Shown in pieces: positions 17,519 to 26,100 of a stretch of DNA of 41,522 nt. The stretch's first letter is position 1. Each line of letters opens with the position of its first letter. A program made the position numbers and the translations under genes. The notes beneath the pieces were generated by a model. It was not told the origin of the DNA, did not search any database, and saw only the letters and a list, made by a program, of their open reading frames with translations. The stretch comes from Hymenobacteraceae bacterium. Lineage in GTDB: Bacteria > Bacteroidota > Bacteroidia > Cytophagales > Flexibacteraceae. The stretch is from contig CANHCT010000010.1 in assembly GCA_947459175.1 (NCBI GenBank), positions 1 through 41,522 on the forward strand, written 5' to 3'.

Positions 17519-17525
17519 ATTATCC

Positions 17526-17856
17526 GGGGTCGACTGGTTTTGACAGCGGGTGGTTTGCTTAAATTGCATGCAAGGTTTGTTCTGTTCCTTCAAAAACGGT
17601 TCATCTATACACGGCGAATACAATTACGCCCTGGCTGCCTGATCGGAGATCAGTGAAGCCGGTGTCCGTCTGATGTGTTTCGGTTGTCATCAGAAATCCG
17701 GGCATCGTAACAACCGGAATCAGGCTTCAATCCAGGTAGGGGCTTGATTATTACCTGGAAAACCAAAATGAGTTGCCGGCACTCCAAGTCCGGCTAAGCA
17801 TGTAGACGTTTTTGTGGGCTCTTGTCTGGACGTGGGTTCGAATCCCTCCGACTCCA
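17526..17856 (+). ncRNA. ssrA: Transfer-messenger RNA (tmRNA)
   Basis: tmRNA rescues stalled ribosomes and tags the unfinished protein for proteolysis. The 5' end GGGGTCGACTGGTTTTGACA pairs with the 3' end CGACTCC to form a seven-pair acceptor stem with one G-T pair. The T-arm GGGTTCGAATCCC lies near 17835, and the discriminator is A17856. CCA is not fully encoded (CCC follows). The tag frame at 17613-17642 is present. The total is about 331 bases, with a strong terminator six bases downstream. The one-piece order is intact, not permuted. Confidence 0.95.
17613..17642 (+). other. tmRNA tag-coding frame, (A)GEYNYALAA
   Basis: Codons GGC GAA TAC AAT TAC GCC CTG followed by GCT GCC TGA give GEYNYALAA and stop. 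The first alanine comes from the charged tmRNA itself. The ALAA end is the usual ClpXP signal. Confidence 0.9.
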
Positions 17857-17861
17857 CCCCG

Positions 17862-17893
17862 AAAAAAATCCCCTCTCGAAAGGGGATTTTTTT
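17862..17893 (+). terminator. Terminator after ssrA
   Basis: AAAAAAATCCCCT and AGGGGATTTTTTT form a 13-pair stem around a six-base loop. It is symmetrical enough to work in both directions. Confidence 0.92.
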
Positions 17894-17911
17894 ATTTTGT
17901 CGGGCATTCTT

Positions 17912-17919
17912 TATATTTG
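17912..17919 (+). promoter_or_regulatory. -7 promoter element for the ftsB-like gene
   Basis: TATATTTG is an exact TAnnTTTG only four bases before the ATG at 17924, so transcription may begin at or very near the start codon. No well-placed -33 element is seen. Confidence 0.45.
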
Positions 17920-17923
17920 CCTC

Positions 17924-18259
17924 ATGCATAGGCTTTTTGGTTTTTTTCGCCTGTTGTATTCCAATTTTTATGCTGGAACAGGTCTCCTGTTTTTGGTATG
18001 GGTTACTTTCTTTGACGGCAATGACCTTATCAGCCTCATTTCTAATAAAATGAAGTTGGCCGAAACCGAATCTGAAATTGCTTATTACCAGGAAAAAATA
18101 AATGCAGTTGTTGCTGAGGGACAAAAACTTCGGGGCACTCCCGATGCTATGGAACGATTTGCGAGAGAGCGTTTCTTAATGAAAAAGGACAACGAAGATA
18201 TTTTCCTGTTCAAGGAAGAGTCGAATACGTCCATTTTCGATCGCCTCTTGAAAGACTGA
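17924..18259 (+). CDS. FtsB/DivIC-family septum formation initiator
   Basis: The product has 111 residues from the ATG at 17924; in-frame codons further upstream fall inside ssrA and its terminator. One membrane helix lies at about residues 16-30. A coiled coil follows (about residues 40-65, MKLAETESEIAYYQEKINAV), and then the short conserved part ERFARERFLMKKDNEDIFLF. FtsB/DivIC proteins bind FtsL and FtsQ/DivIB in the divisome. The last 50 bases overlap the end of purM on the other strand. Family membership is judged from the helix, coil and RxRFLMKKDxEDIF pattern. Confidence 0.82.
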   Translation: MHRLFGFFRLLYSNFYAGTGLLFLVWVTFFDGNDLISLISNKMKLAETESEIAYYQEKINAVVAEGQKLRGTPDAMERFARERFLMKKDNEDIFLFKEESNTSIFDRLLKD

Positions 18260-19385
18260 CGCGACCCGTTCCCGGTTTTACTTCCCCCATTTCATGGCAA
18301 TCCAAATTCATTGAAGTGGCCAGTTTTGTTATTTTCTCCACCTCTGAAGGTTGCACATACAGCTCCATCCTTATCCCGCAGTTGAAGGTTTTGAATAATT
18401 CGGGCTCATCGATTTTTGCTTCTTTTGCTATCAGTTCAAAAACCGGCGGAAGCTCCTGATGTATTGTTTTTTCTACATCCACGCCCTTAATAAATTTCAA
18501 TACTTTGGAATGGGCACCGCCTGTATTGTGGATAATCCCGCTTACATTTCCGGTATCTATTTCCTTATAAAGGGCTGCAAGAAAAGGTGCATAGGTTCTG
18601 GTCGGTGAAAGCAATGCTTTTCCAAGGTTTTCAAAATTCTTTCCAAAGGGATCTCTCAGTCCAAAGCGGCCTTCATATCCGCCTTTGCCAATCAGTTCAG
18701 GATCAAGGCTTTCAGGATACTTTTGCGCATATTCATGCTTCAGAAGGACGTGCCGGGCCAGGGTAATGCCATTAGAAGCAATCCCCGAATTCCACTCCGT
18801 TTCATAGCTCGTTTTTCCTGTGGAACTCAGGCCGAGTACGATGTTTCCGGGCTCAATACGGCTGCAATCGATCAGGTTTTTTTTAGTAAACCGAACTGAA
18901 ATATTGGAATCAACAATGATGGTTCTGACCAAATCACCCACATCGGCCGTTTCTCCTCCGCCAAAAAAAACAGGTACACCCAAATTCCGCAACCAGGCAC
19001 AAAATTCTTCTGTTCCCTCAATAATCGCCCGGATTACTTCGCCGGGAATAAGTTTTTTATTTCGGCCCAAAGTGGAGCTGAGAATGAAATTTTCTCTTGC
19101 CCCTACGCAAAGCAAGTCATCCAGGTTCATTACAATTGAATCCTGAGCTATTGATTTCCAGACACTTAAATCTCCGGTTTCCCTCCAATACAGATAGGCC
19201 AGAATCGACTTGGTTCCGGCCCCGTCGGCATGGATGGCATTCAGCATTTCCTGATTTCCTCCTAAAAAATCGGGAAGGACTTTGCAAAAGGCACCCGGTG
19301 CTATTCCTTTGTCCAAATTTTGTATGGCGCTGTGTACTTCTTCTTTTTCTGAGGAGGCCCCGAGTTTGGAATACAAATCCTGCAT
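18210..19385 (-). CDS. purM: Phosphoribosylformylglycinamidine cyclo-ligase (AIR synthase)
   Basis: The product has 391 residues. PurM makes 5-aminoimidazole ribonucleotide from FGAM with ATP in purine synthesis. Family blocks include HADGAGTKSILAYLYW, IVMNLDDLLCVGA, GGGETADVGDLVRT, GLSSTGKTSYE, LLSPTRTYAP and IIHNTGGAHSKVLKF. It is longer than the about 345-residue E. coli enzyme, which fits the form often seen in Bacteroidota. Its 3' end overlaps the convergent ftsB-like gene by 50 bases, and its ATG is two bases from the ATG of the divergent ABC ATPase gene. Confidence 0.94.
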   Translation of the reverse strand: MQDLYSKLGASSEKEEVHSAIQNLDKGIAPGAFCKVLPDFLGGNQEMLNAIHADGAGTKSILAYLYWRETGDLSVWKSIAQDSIVMNLDDLLCVGARENFILSSTLGRNKKLIPGEVIRAIIEGTEEFCAWLRNLGVPVFFGGGETADVGDLVRTIIVDSNISVRFTKKNLIDCSRIEPGNIVLGLSSTGKTSYETEWNSGIASNGITLARHVLLKHEYAQKYPESLDPELIGKGGYEGRFGLRDPFGKNFENLGKALLSPTRTYAPFLAALYKEIDTGNVSGIIHNTGGAHSKVLKFIKGVDVEKTIHQELPPVFELIAKEAKIDEPELFKTFNCGIRMELYVQPSEVEKITKLATSMNLDCHEMGEVKPGTGRVSLSRGDRKWTYSTLP

Positions 19386-19387
19386 GA

Positions 19388-20029
19388 ATGATGAAAATTA
19401 GATGCGAAATTAAGAAGCTTAGTCAGCGGTTTCATCATTTTTATGTTTTCAGGGACTTGAATTTGCAGCTTGAGGCCGGACGAGTCAACCTGATCCGCGG
19501 TTCCAATGGATCGGGCAAGAGTACTTTATTAAAAATTCTGAGTACAGGAATGGAAAGTTGGTCGGGCGAAATACAATATTATTTTCAGGATAAGATTCAG
19601 GATTACAATGAGATGCGGAATTTTATTTCTTTTCTTGGCCCCTATCAGGAATTGCCGGAGGAGTTGAGTTTACGGGAATTGATAGATTTCCAGCAAGCCC
19701 TTGGAAATCCCTCTGGCTTTGAAATTTGCTATGATGTGCTCACGGACTTATTTGGTCTTCGGAATGATTTGGATAAACCCATTGCTCACTTTTCGACCGG
19801 GATGAAGCAAAAGGCCCGGTTTGTTCTGGCTTTCGGAGAAAAAAGACCTGTTTGGATTTTGGATGAGCCCGGCTCGAACCTTGATGCAGCATCCTCTGAA
19901 AAATTGTGGCAATGGCTTTCCGATTGCCGGGACGCACATTTGATTGTGGTGGCCAGCAATGATCCATACGAAATCAGCCGGTCTTTTTGTGTTTTGGATT
20001 TGGAGGAAAGCCAAAAGAAAAACTCCTGA
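19388..20029 (+). CDS. Lone ABC-type ATPase (nucleotide-binding domain only)
   Basis: The product has 213 residues (or 212 if the second ATG at 19391 is used). Walker A GSNGSGKST lies at residues 38-46, the signature STGMKQK at 136-142, and Walker B VWILDEP with the catalytic Glu at 155-161, so ATP binding and hydrolysis look possible. The switch (H-loop) position reads VVASNDP, with Asn191 where a His is usual. There are no membrane segments and no permease gene beside it. The size and the missing H suggest a CcmA-like or other small exporter ATPase, but the partner and substrate cannot be told. It is divergent from purM with a two-base gap. Confidence 0.82.
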   Translation: MMKIRCEIKKLSQRFHHFYVFRDLNLQLEAGRVNLIRGSNGSGKSTLLKILSTGMESWSGEIQYYFQDKIQDYNEMRNFISFLGPYQELPEELSLRELIDFQQALGNPSGFEICYDVLTDLFGLRNDLDKPIAHFSTGMKQKARFVLAFGEKRPVWILDEPGSNLDAASSEKLWQWLSDCRDAHLIVVASNDPYEISRSFCVLDLEESQKKNS

Positions 20030-20201
20030 ATTTCGCTGAAATCCTTTTTTGGGAAGGAAAAGGAAGATTGTCTGTTGGAATCAAAATTCATCTGCCGGGC
20101 CGCAGCAAATCCGGATTTTTTTTTGTGACGGGTACAAACTTTTGCAGTAGAACCCGAATTGCAGATATTGCAGCCCAATTAAATTAAGACCTTCACCATC
20201 C

Positions 20202-20519
20202 ATGAAAGAAGTTACCGTTCAGGAGTTAAAGCAAATGTTCGATTCCAAAGAAGATTTTCAATTGATAGATGTCCGCGAGCCCTATGAAGCCGAAATCTGT
20301 ACCTTGGGTGGCGAGTTAATGCCAGTAGGAAATATTTTGGATCATGCCGACAAAATCAGCAAAATCAAAACAGTGGTTTTGCATTGCCGGAGTGGTCAGA
20401 GGTCGAAAACAGCCATCCTCAATCTGGAAGAAAAATTTGGCTTTAAAAACCTTTTCAACCTGAGAGGCGGGATATTAGCCTATGCAAGCGAAATCGACCA
20501 TACGCTTGTAAAGTATTGA
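20202..20519 (+). CDS. Single-domain rhodanese-like protein
   Basis: The product has 105 residues. The rhodanese fold is shown by QLIDVREPYEAEICTLGG near the N terminus and the active-site loop CRSGQRS with Cys62. These proteins carry persulfide sulfur or act as sulfurtransferases, usually in the cytoplasm when, as here, no signal peptide exists. The CRSGxRS loop is the six-residue type seen in sulfur-transferring rhodaneses rather than the longer Cdc25 loop. The sulfur donor and acceptor are unknown. The 172-base gap upstream holds an open frame without a good start. Confidence 0.9.
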   Translation: MKEVTVQELKQMFDSKEDFQLIDVREPYEAEICTLGGELMPVGNILDHADKISKIKTVVLHCRSGQRSKTAILNLEEKFGFKNLFNLRGGILAYASEIDHTLVKY

Positions 20520-20530
20520 TAGCTAAAGTC

Positions 20531-20573
20531 TTATTTCCTTAATCTTCGGTTGCCTGCTTTGCTTAAGAAATAA
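20531..20573 (+). terminator. Possible A/T-rich terminator hairpin after the rhodanese gene
   Basis: TTATTTCCTTAA and TTAAGAAATAA are inverted copies with one extra C in the left arm and a 20-base loop, 11 bases after the stop. The stem has few G-C pairs and only a loose T-rich tail, so the assignment is weak. The rest of the 240-base gap to the next gene shows nothing else I can name. Confidence 0.35.
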
Positions 20574-20759
20574 ATTTTATTCTGAAGAATCCGGGTGCAG
20601 GAGGGGTTCATTTGATTTTTTTCATGGATTGCATGGATTCAATTGAATTGTTAAGACGGAAATCAGGGAATTCTGTTTTTAATAAGAGAGCATGGTATGG
20701 GAAATTTCAAAAAACTATTAAGCACCAAATCAGCGATTCAAACTCAACTTGTGAATTGA

Positions 20760-22010
20760 ATGAAATCTATTGTTACGATACCTGAAAACTCAGATTTTTC
20801 CATCCACAACCTGCCTTTTGGCATTTTTTCAACCCGAAACCTGAGTCCCAGGACGGGCATCCGGCTGGGAGATTTCATCATCCACATTGAAGAGCTTCGG
20901 ATTGCCGGGCATCTGGGTGATATGGAGTGGAAATATGAGCATCTTTTTGTAGGCCCAAGCCTGAACCCAATGATTGAAGCAGGTCCGGATTGTTGGCGGA
21001 GACTGCGAAACCGGGTGCAGGAGCTTTTTTCGGAAGGGGAAAATCAAATTTCCAAAAGAGAAAAAACAGATCGCTTTTTAATTCCTGCAGAGCAGGCGGC
21101 GATGCACCTGCCTGTTCAAATCGGTGATTACACCGATTTCTACTCGAGCGAATACCATGCAGCCAATGTTGGTGCCATGTTCCGTGATCCGCAAAATCCG
21201 CTTTTGCCCAACTGGAAGCATATTCCGGTGGGTTACCATGGAAGGAGTTCTTCGATTGTGGTATCCGGAACCGATTTTATAAGGCCCATGGGTCAGATAA
21301 AGCCGCCTGCCGATGAATTGCCTTCCTTTGGCCCGAGCCGGCAAATGGACCTTGAACTGGAAACGGCGTTTATCATTTCAAAAAATACCCAAATGGGAAG
21401 CCGGATACCGGTTCAGGAGGCAGAGGATTATATTTTTGGAATGGTGCTGTTAAACGATTGGTCGGCGAGGGATTTGCAATCATGGGAATATGTGCCACTG
21501 GGGCCTTTTCTCGGGAAGAACTTTTGCTCCTCTATGTCGGTCTGGGTGGTAACCATGGATGCGCTGGCGCCATTTAGGGTTGAAATGCCTGAAAACCAGA
21601 CACCTGAAGTGCAGCCTTACCTGAAGCAATCTCCGCGCTGGACTTACGACCTTCATCTGGAGGCCGAAATGATTTTGCCGGGAGGTCAGAGGAAGCTGAT
21701 CTGTAAGACCAACCAAAAATATTTGTACTGGAGTATGAATCAACAACTTGCTCATCATACAGTAAATGGCTGCCCCATGCGGACGGGGGATTTGCTGGCC
21801 AGTGGTACCATCTCCGGCCCTTCACCCGATAGCCTGGGCTGCTTGCTTGAAATTACCAAAAGAGGCCAGTATCCTGTGATTTTTGAAGACGGCAGCTGCC
21901 GGACTTTTATTGAAGACGGAGACACCATTGTTCTTCGTGGCCATGGAGAAAAAAACGGGATCCGTGTCGGCTTTGGCGAAGTGGCGGGCAAGTGCCTGCC
22001 GGCTGTTTAA
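20760..22010 (+). CDS. fahA: Fumarylacetoacetase
   Basis: The product has 416 residues, nearly the length of the mammalian enzyme. It splits fumarylacetoacetate to fumarate and acetoacetate, the last step of tyrosine breakdown. The metal ligands Asp126, Glu199, Glu201 and Asp233 and the catalytic His133 fall at exactly the residue numbers known for mouse FAH, in IGDYTDFYSSEYH, MDLELETAF and LLNDWSARDLQ. VGYHGRSSSI is also present. It has its own terminator. No other homogentisate pathway gene is in the window, so the operon is either single-gene or split. Confidence 0.96.
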   Translation: MKSIVTIPENSDFSIHNLPFGIFSTRNLSPRTGIRLGDFIIHIEELRIAGHLGDMEWKYEHLFVGPSLNPMIEAGPDCWRRLRNRVQELFSEGENQISKREKTDRFLIPAEQAAMHLPVQIGDYTDFYSSEYHAANVGAMFRDPQNPLLPNWKHIPVGYHGRSSSIVVSGTDFIRPMGQIKPPADELPSFGPSRQMDLELETAFIISKNTQMGSRIPVQEAEDYIFGMVLLNDWSARDLQSWEYVPLGPFLGKNFCSSMSVWVVTMDALAPFRVEMPENQTPEVQPYLKQSPRWTYDLHLEAEMILPGGQRKLICKTNQKYLYWSMNQQLAHHTVNGCPMRTGDLLASGTISGPSPDSLGCLLEITKRGQYPVIFEDGSCRTFIEDGDTIVLRGHGEKNGIRVGFGEVAGKCLPAV

Positions 22011-22046
22011 CCGGATTGCCGAATCTTGCTGAAAAAAAACAAAAAA

Positions 22047-22079
22047 GCCATCCTTAGCAAGGGTGGCCTTTCCTTTTTT
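22047..22079 (+). terminator. Terminator after fumarylacetoacetase gene
   Basis: GCCATCCTT and AAGGGTGGC form nine pairs with one T-G wobble around AGC, followed by CTTTCCTTTTTT. The stem could also serve the convergent SprF-like gene, though the A-rich left flank is less regular. Confidence 0.8.
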
Positions 22080-22151
22080 AACCCTAAATAAATATGAGAA
22101 CTAAAATTGTAACCTGCACATTCCCATAGGATTGAGTGCAGTAAAATGCTT

Positions 22152-23171
22152 TTAAAACTTGGGACAAGGAATGGGAGTTGCCCGTTTTTTTCTTCGCTTC
22201 GGCGAATCGAATTCGTAGGAAACGGAAACTTCGTGTGACCCTGCAGTACCGGGTCCGAGGCCGGAAATGGTGAGGTCATAACTGTACCCAACGCTGAAAT
22301 TATTGTGTTTGAAACCCAGCAACCAAACCAGGGCGTCCTGATTTAAAATTCCGTTGTAATTGAAAACAGGGAGCCCGCGGTACCAAATTCCGGTTATCAG
22401 CGGCGAAAGCGTGACATAGGCCCCCAAATCCAATTGCTGAAAGTCTCCCTGTCTCTTATAGAGTAGGGAAGGGCTGATGCTTTTTTCCTTGAATCGGTTG
22501 GCACCATAATCGGCTCCATACCTCCGTTTTGTAAGGGGAATTTTTGCTCCTGCCATTAAAGAGACACGCATAGGCAATTTACCTGTATTGCCCAGCAGCG
22601 ACTGGTTGGGTTGGTTCATGTGAAGTGCGCTACCGCCGAACCATAAATACCGGTTGTAAAGCAGAAACCCGGAAGAGATATCGAAATATCCTACTCTGTT
22701 CAAATTGGCCTGAGCCGGGTCGCTGGTGGGTGTAGGTACAAAATTGGCATTGAGCTGGTCTCTGAAGGTGAGTTTTGAGAAATCAACAAATCTGTTCGCG
22801 TACCCGAATGAGAGGCCGCCGCGACCGCTCCATTGAGAGCTGAAATGGATTTCATAAGCATATTGAATAGCTAAGGCATTGGTGCTCAGGCCGCCTGAGC
22901 CCGCCTGATCGCGGTAGGCCAATATGCCGACGCCTGAATTGTAGGCTTTGTAATAATTGTCTGCAGAAAAAGCAGTGGTAATGAACCCCTGGGGAATGGC
23001 CGGCCATTGATTTCTGTAATTGGCTACCAGCCTGCCTTTGTGGGCTGCGCCTGTAAAGGCAGGATTGTGGTACAGGGGAGCAGCATAAAATTGTGAAAAC
23101 TGCGGATCCTGTGCCAGAATTTCAATCTGCACCATCAGGAAAAGGAGAGCAGAAAATTTTAATTTTTTCAT
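22152..23171 (-). CDS. PorP/SprF-family T9SS membrane protein, partner of the adhesin gene
   Basis: The product has 339 residues from the ATG at 23171, chosen because MKKLKFSALLFLMVQIEILAQ is a complete signal peptide; an ATG at 23195 would add eight residues. The mature start QDPQFSQFYAAPLYHNPAFTG is the family mark, the body is a predicted outer membrane barrel, and the tail ends TPIPCPKF, a cysteine-containing end common in SprF-like members. SprF is needed to export the type B cargo SprB in Flavobacterium. This gene directly follows the PKD giant protein with a type B sorting domain, so a cargo-partner relation is likely. Confidence 0.92.
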   Translation of the reverse strand: MKKLKFSALLFLMVQIEILAQDPQFSQFYAAPLYHNPAFTGAAHKGRLVANYRNQWPAIPQGFITTAFSADNYYKAYNSGVGILAYRDQAGSGGLSTNALAIQYAYEIHFSSQWSGRGGLSFGYANRFVDFSKLTFRDQLNANFVPTPTSDPAQANLNRVGYFDISSGFLLYNRYLWFGGSALHMNQPNQSLLGNTGKLPMRVSLMAGAKIPLTKRRYGADYGANRFKEKSISPSLLYKRQGDFQQLDLGAYVTLSPLITGIWYRGLPVFNYNGILNQDALVWLLGFKHNNFSVGYSYDLTISGLGPGTAGSHEVSVSYEFDSPKRRKKRATPIPCPKF

Positions 23172-23197
23172 CGCAATAAGGTTCGAAATGTTCATTT

Positions 23198-26100
23198 TTA
23201 TTTCAGCAGGGTTACATCCCCGATAAAGTTCTGGGTTTCTCCGTTGGTATATTGAGCCTGAATCTGATAGATATAGGTGTCAGCAGGCATCAGCTTTCCA
23301 TTGTAGTAGCCATCCCAGCCGCGGTTTAGTTCCGAGCTGTGGAATATTACCTGGCCCCAGCGGTTGTAAATGGTCATGCGTATTTCTTTCATTCCCTTTG
23401 CAAAGGGATAAAAAACATCGTTATCCCCGTCTCCGCCAACAAAGCCACCATTTGAGCCGTCTGGATTGGGGGTGAATGCATTTGGGGCAGCGAACAGCTG
23501 ATCGGGTCTGGCTATCACCGCCCCGTTTCTGCTGCTGGTAGAATGGCAGCCATTCGGACCGGTAACTTTCAGTGACACATCGTACACCCCGGGTGCAGGA
23601 TATTTATGAACAGGTGTTCGGCTGTTGGAGGAATCTCCATCTCCAAAATACCAGGTGTAGGAAAATTCCGGTCGGTTGTCGTTTGGAAAAAAGTAGGCTG
23701 GCTCATCCAGTGCTACCACGGTTCTGGGAGGTGTGGGATCCACGGTAAAGGAACTGCGGGGTGTTTCGAACACGCGGATGTAATCAATCTTCTCCACGGA
23801 ATCCTGACCGGCCGAACCTTTGATTTTCAGTTTTACAGTTTTTAGTCCGGCGGTTTCAAAAAAGAAGACCGGATTTCTGTCCTTCAGAACCACAGGCGGA
23901 GAGCCTTCCTTGTCCACAAAAGTCCATTCAAAATTTCTGGCATAAGAGGAAGTACTGGTAAGCTGAACCTCCAGAGGCCGGCAACCCTCCCGTGGCGTTG
24001 CCTCAAAACCAGCAATTGGTTTGCCGGGTTTGATTACCATCACCCTTTTCATGGTATCAGCACAGCCCATGCTTCCTTTGGCAATCATAGTGATTACAAA
24101 AGTGGTATCTGTAAAGTCTTCATTACCAAGTGAAAAAGTATGAACAAAATCGCTTACTCCGTTGTCATCCGTCGTGCCATCCCCGAAATTCCAGGAGTAG
24201 GTCCAGTTGGATCTGAACGGGGTGGTGTTTCCAATTGTCACCGAATTCAGCGGCAACTGAATGGTAGAATCGGAGAGGAACCTGAAGTTTGCAGCAGGGG
24301 AGGGGTGAACCCGGAGTTGGATGGTTTTGGTTCTGATACAATTACCTACCGGCCCGCGGGAGGTAAGTGTAACAGAATAGACCTTGTCTGTGAGTGTGTT
24401 GTTAATAAAAACTTTGGTTGGATTCTTTTCTGTTGAAAAGCTTCCGTCTCCAAATTCCCAGCGGTAAGAACCCAGATAATTCTCACTCAAATTTTTGAAT
24501 CTCACCACATGCGGGGTACAGCCGGCGGTATCCATTTCAAATTCTGCAGTCAGATTGGGATATACCTGAACCGTTTTGGTGGCTTTGGCAATACAACCCA
24601 GGCCGGAAACCACATTTTGCTCAATCACGAGGGTCTTTGTTGCGAAATTCGGATTTTCGATAAGGCTATCTGCTGTTCCGGAAACTCCCGGGAAAATGGT
24701 GTCTGAAATCCCTCCGGAACTGATAACCCAATAACTGGTCAAACCATTAGAGCCTGTATCTGAAAGAACAAGGGGCAGGGGTCCGCACCCGGCCAGTGTA
24801 CTGGTGCTGAATCCGGTTTGGGGCGAAGGATAAACAGTAATCGTGGTATAGGCAGTATCCGGACAAAAGTTGGTTTGTGTTTTTTGGGCAATCAGCCTTA
24901 CCCGGAAGGTCCGGATGGAATCTGAAGTATTGATAAAGAGGGCATTCGGACTTGCCTGCGTGCTTTCAGGGTTCCCGTTTCCGAAATTCCAGACATACGC
25001 ATTGGCATTTACGGAATTGAGGGCGGTAAACTGGGCGGTAAAGGGTGAGCAGCCACTGGTTTGAATCAGGGAAATAACAGCTTTAGTGAAGGGCTTCACC
25101 ACAATGGTTTTTATGGTGGTATCTCTGCAGCCCTCCTCAGAAATCGAAATTCGTTTTACCCTGTGGATCCGATTGCTTACGGGATGAGAATTATACAGCG
25201 TGCGGTTCAGGGATTGGCTGGTAAGGGTGGTGTCTGTACCGTCATTGAAATCCCAGAAATAAGAAACTGCATTCTGCACATTGCCCGAAAACTGAACATT
25301 AAGCGGGCTGCATCCCTCTGTTGGATTGGCAGTCAGGGTGTTGGCCCTTGGTTTTGGAAACACCTTCACAGTTTTTGTCATGGTGTCCACACAATTGAAA
25401 CCCTGATTATTTTTTACTGCAAGGCGGATGGTGTAGGTGGTATCGCCCAGGTTGTTGTTGAAAAAAGTATGTACAATCTGGCTTTGCTGGTTTCCGAGCT
25501 GAACCCCATTGACCATCCAGCGGCGGATGTTGGAGGCCATGGTGGAGCTATCGGAAAGGGTGACCCGCAAAGGGGTGCAGCCCGAATCTACCGACATGGA
25601 AAATCTTGCCCTTACCAAGGGATTGATGTTGAAGGTATTGGCTTTTGTGATGCTGCATCCCGAAGGAGAGGTAGCCCGTACGGTTACGGTATTCGGATAA
25701 GGTGCGGCGGTTTCATTCTCATACACCTTGTTGATGGTATCTGTCATCTGGGTCAAGAGAGTATCACCATTGCCGAAATCCCAGCGGTAGCCAGCTGCAT
25801 TTTGGGTCGCCAGATACCAGAATTTTGCCAGCAGCGGTCCGCAGGTGGCATCCTGCCGCGTAGAAACCTGAAAGTTAAAATCAGGATTTGGATTTACCTT
25901 AAGGGTTTTGGCCACATTCAGCGAACAACCCGACTGAGATTTTACCAACAGCGAAACCTGAAAGAAAGCAGGGGAGCCGGTGAGGTTATTGAATACTTTG
26001 GAGAAGGTTGGCTCGGTATAGGTGGTGCCATCGTAGTCGCTGAATTTCCATTGGTAACTCACAGCCCCGGTTGTTGTGGCCAACATCATAATGGAGTTGC

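Noticed and set aside
17018-17623. A 201-codon minus-strand frame over rplL and the ssrA start
   Set aside because: Its Ala/Ser/Pro-rich residues mirror the rplL hinge, and it crosses a terminator and a tmRNA.
23172-23195. The upstream ATG of the SprF-like gene
   Set aside because: The eight added residues precede a complete signal peptide that begins at the second ATG; kept only as an alternative.
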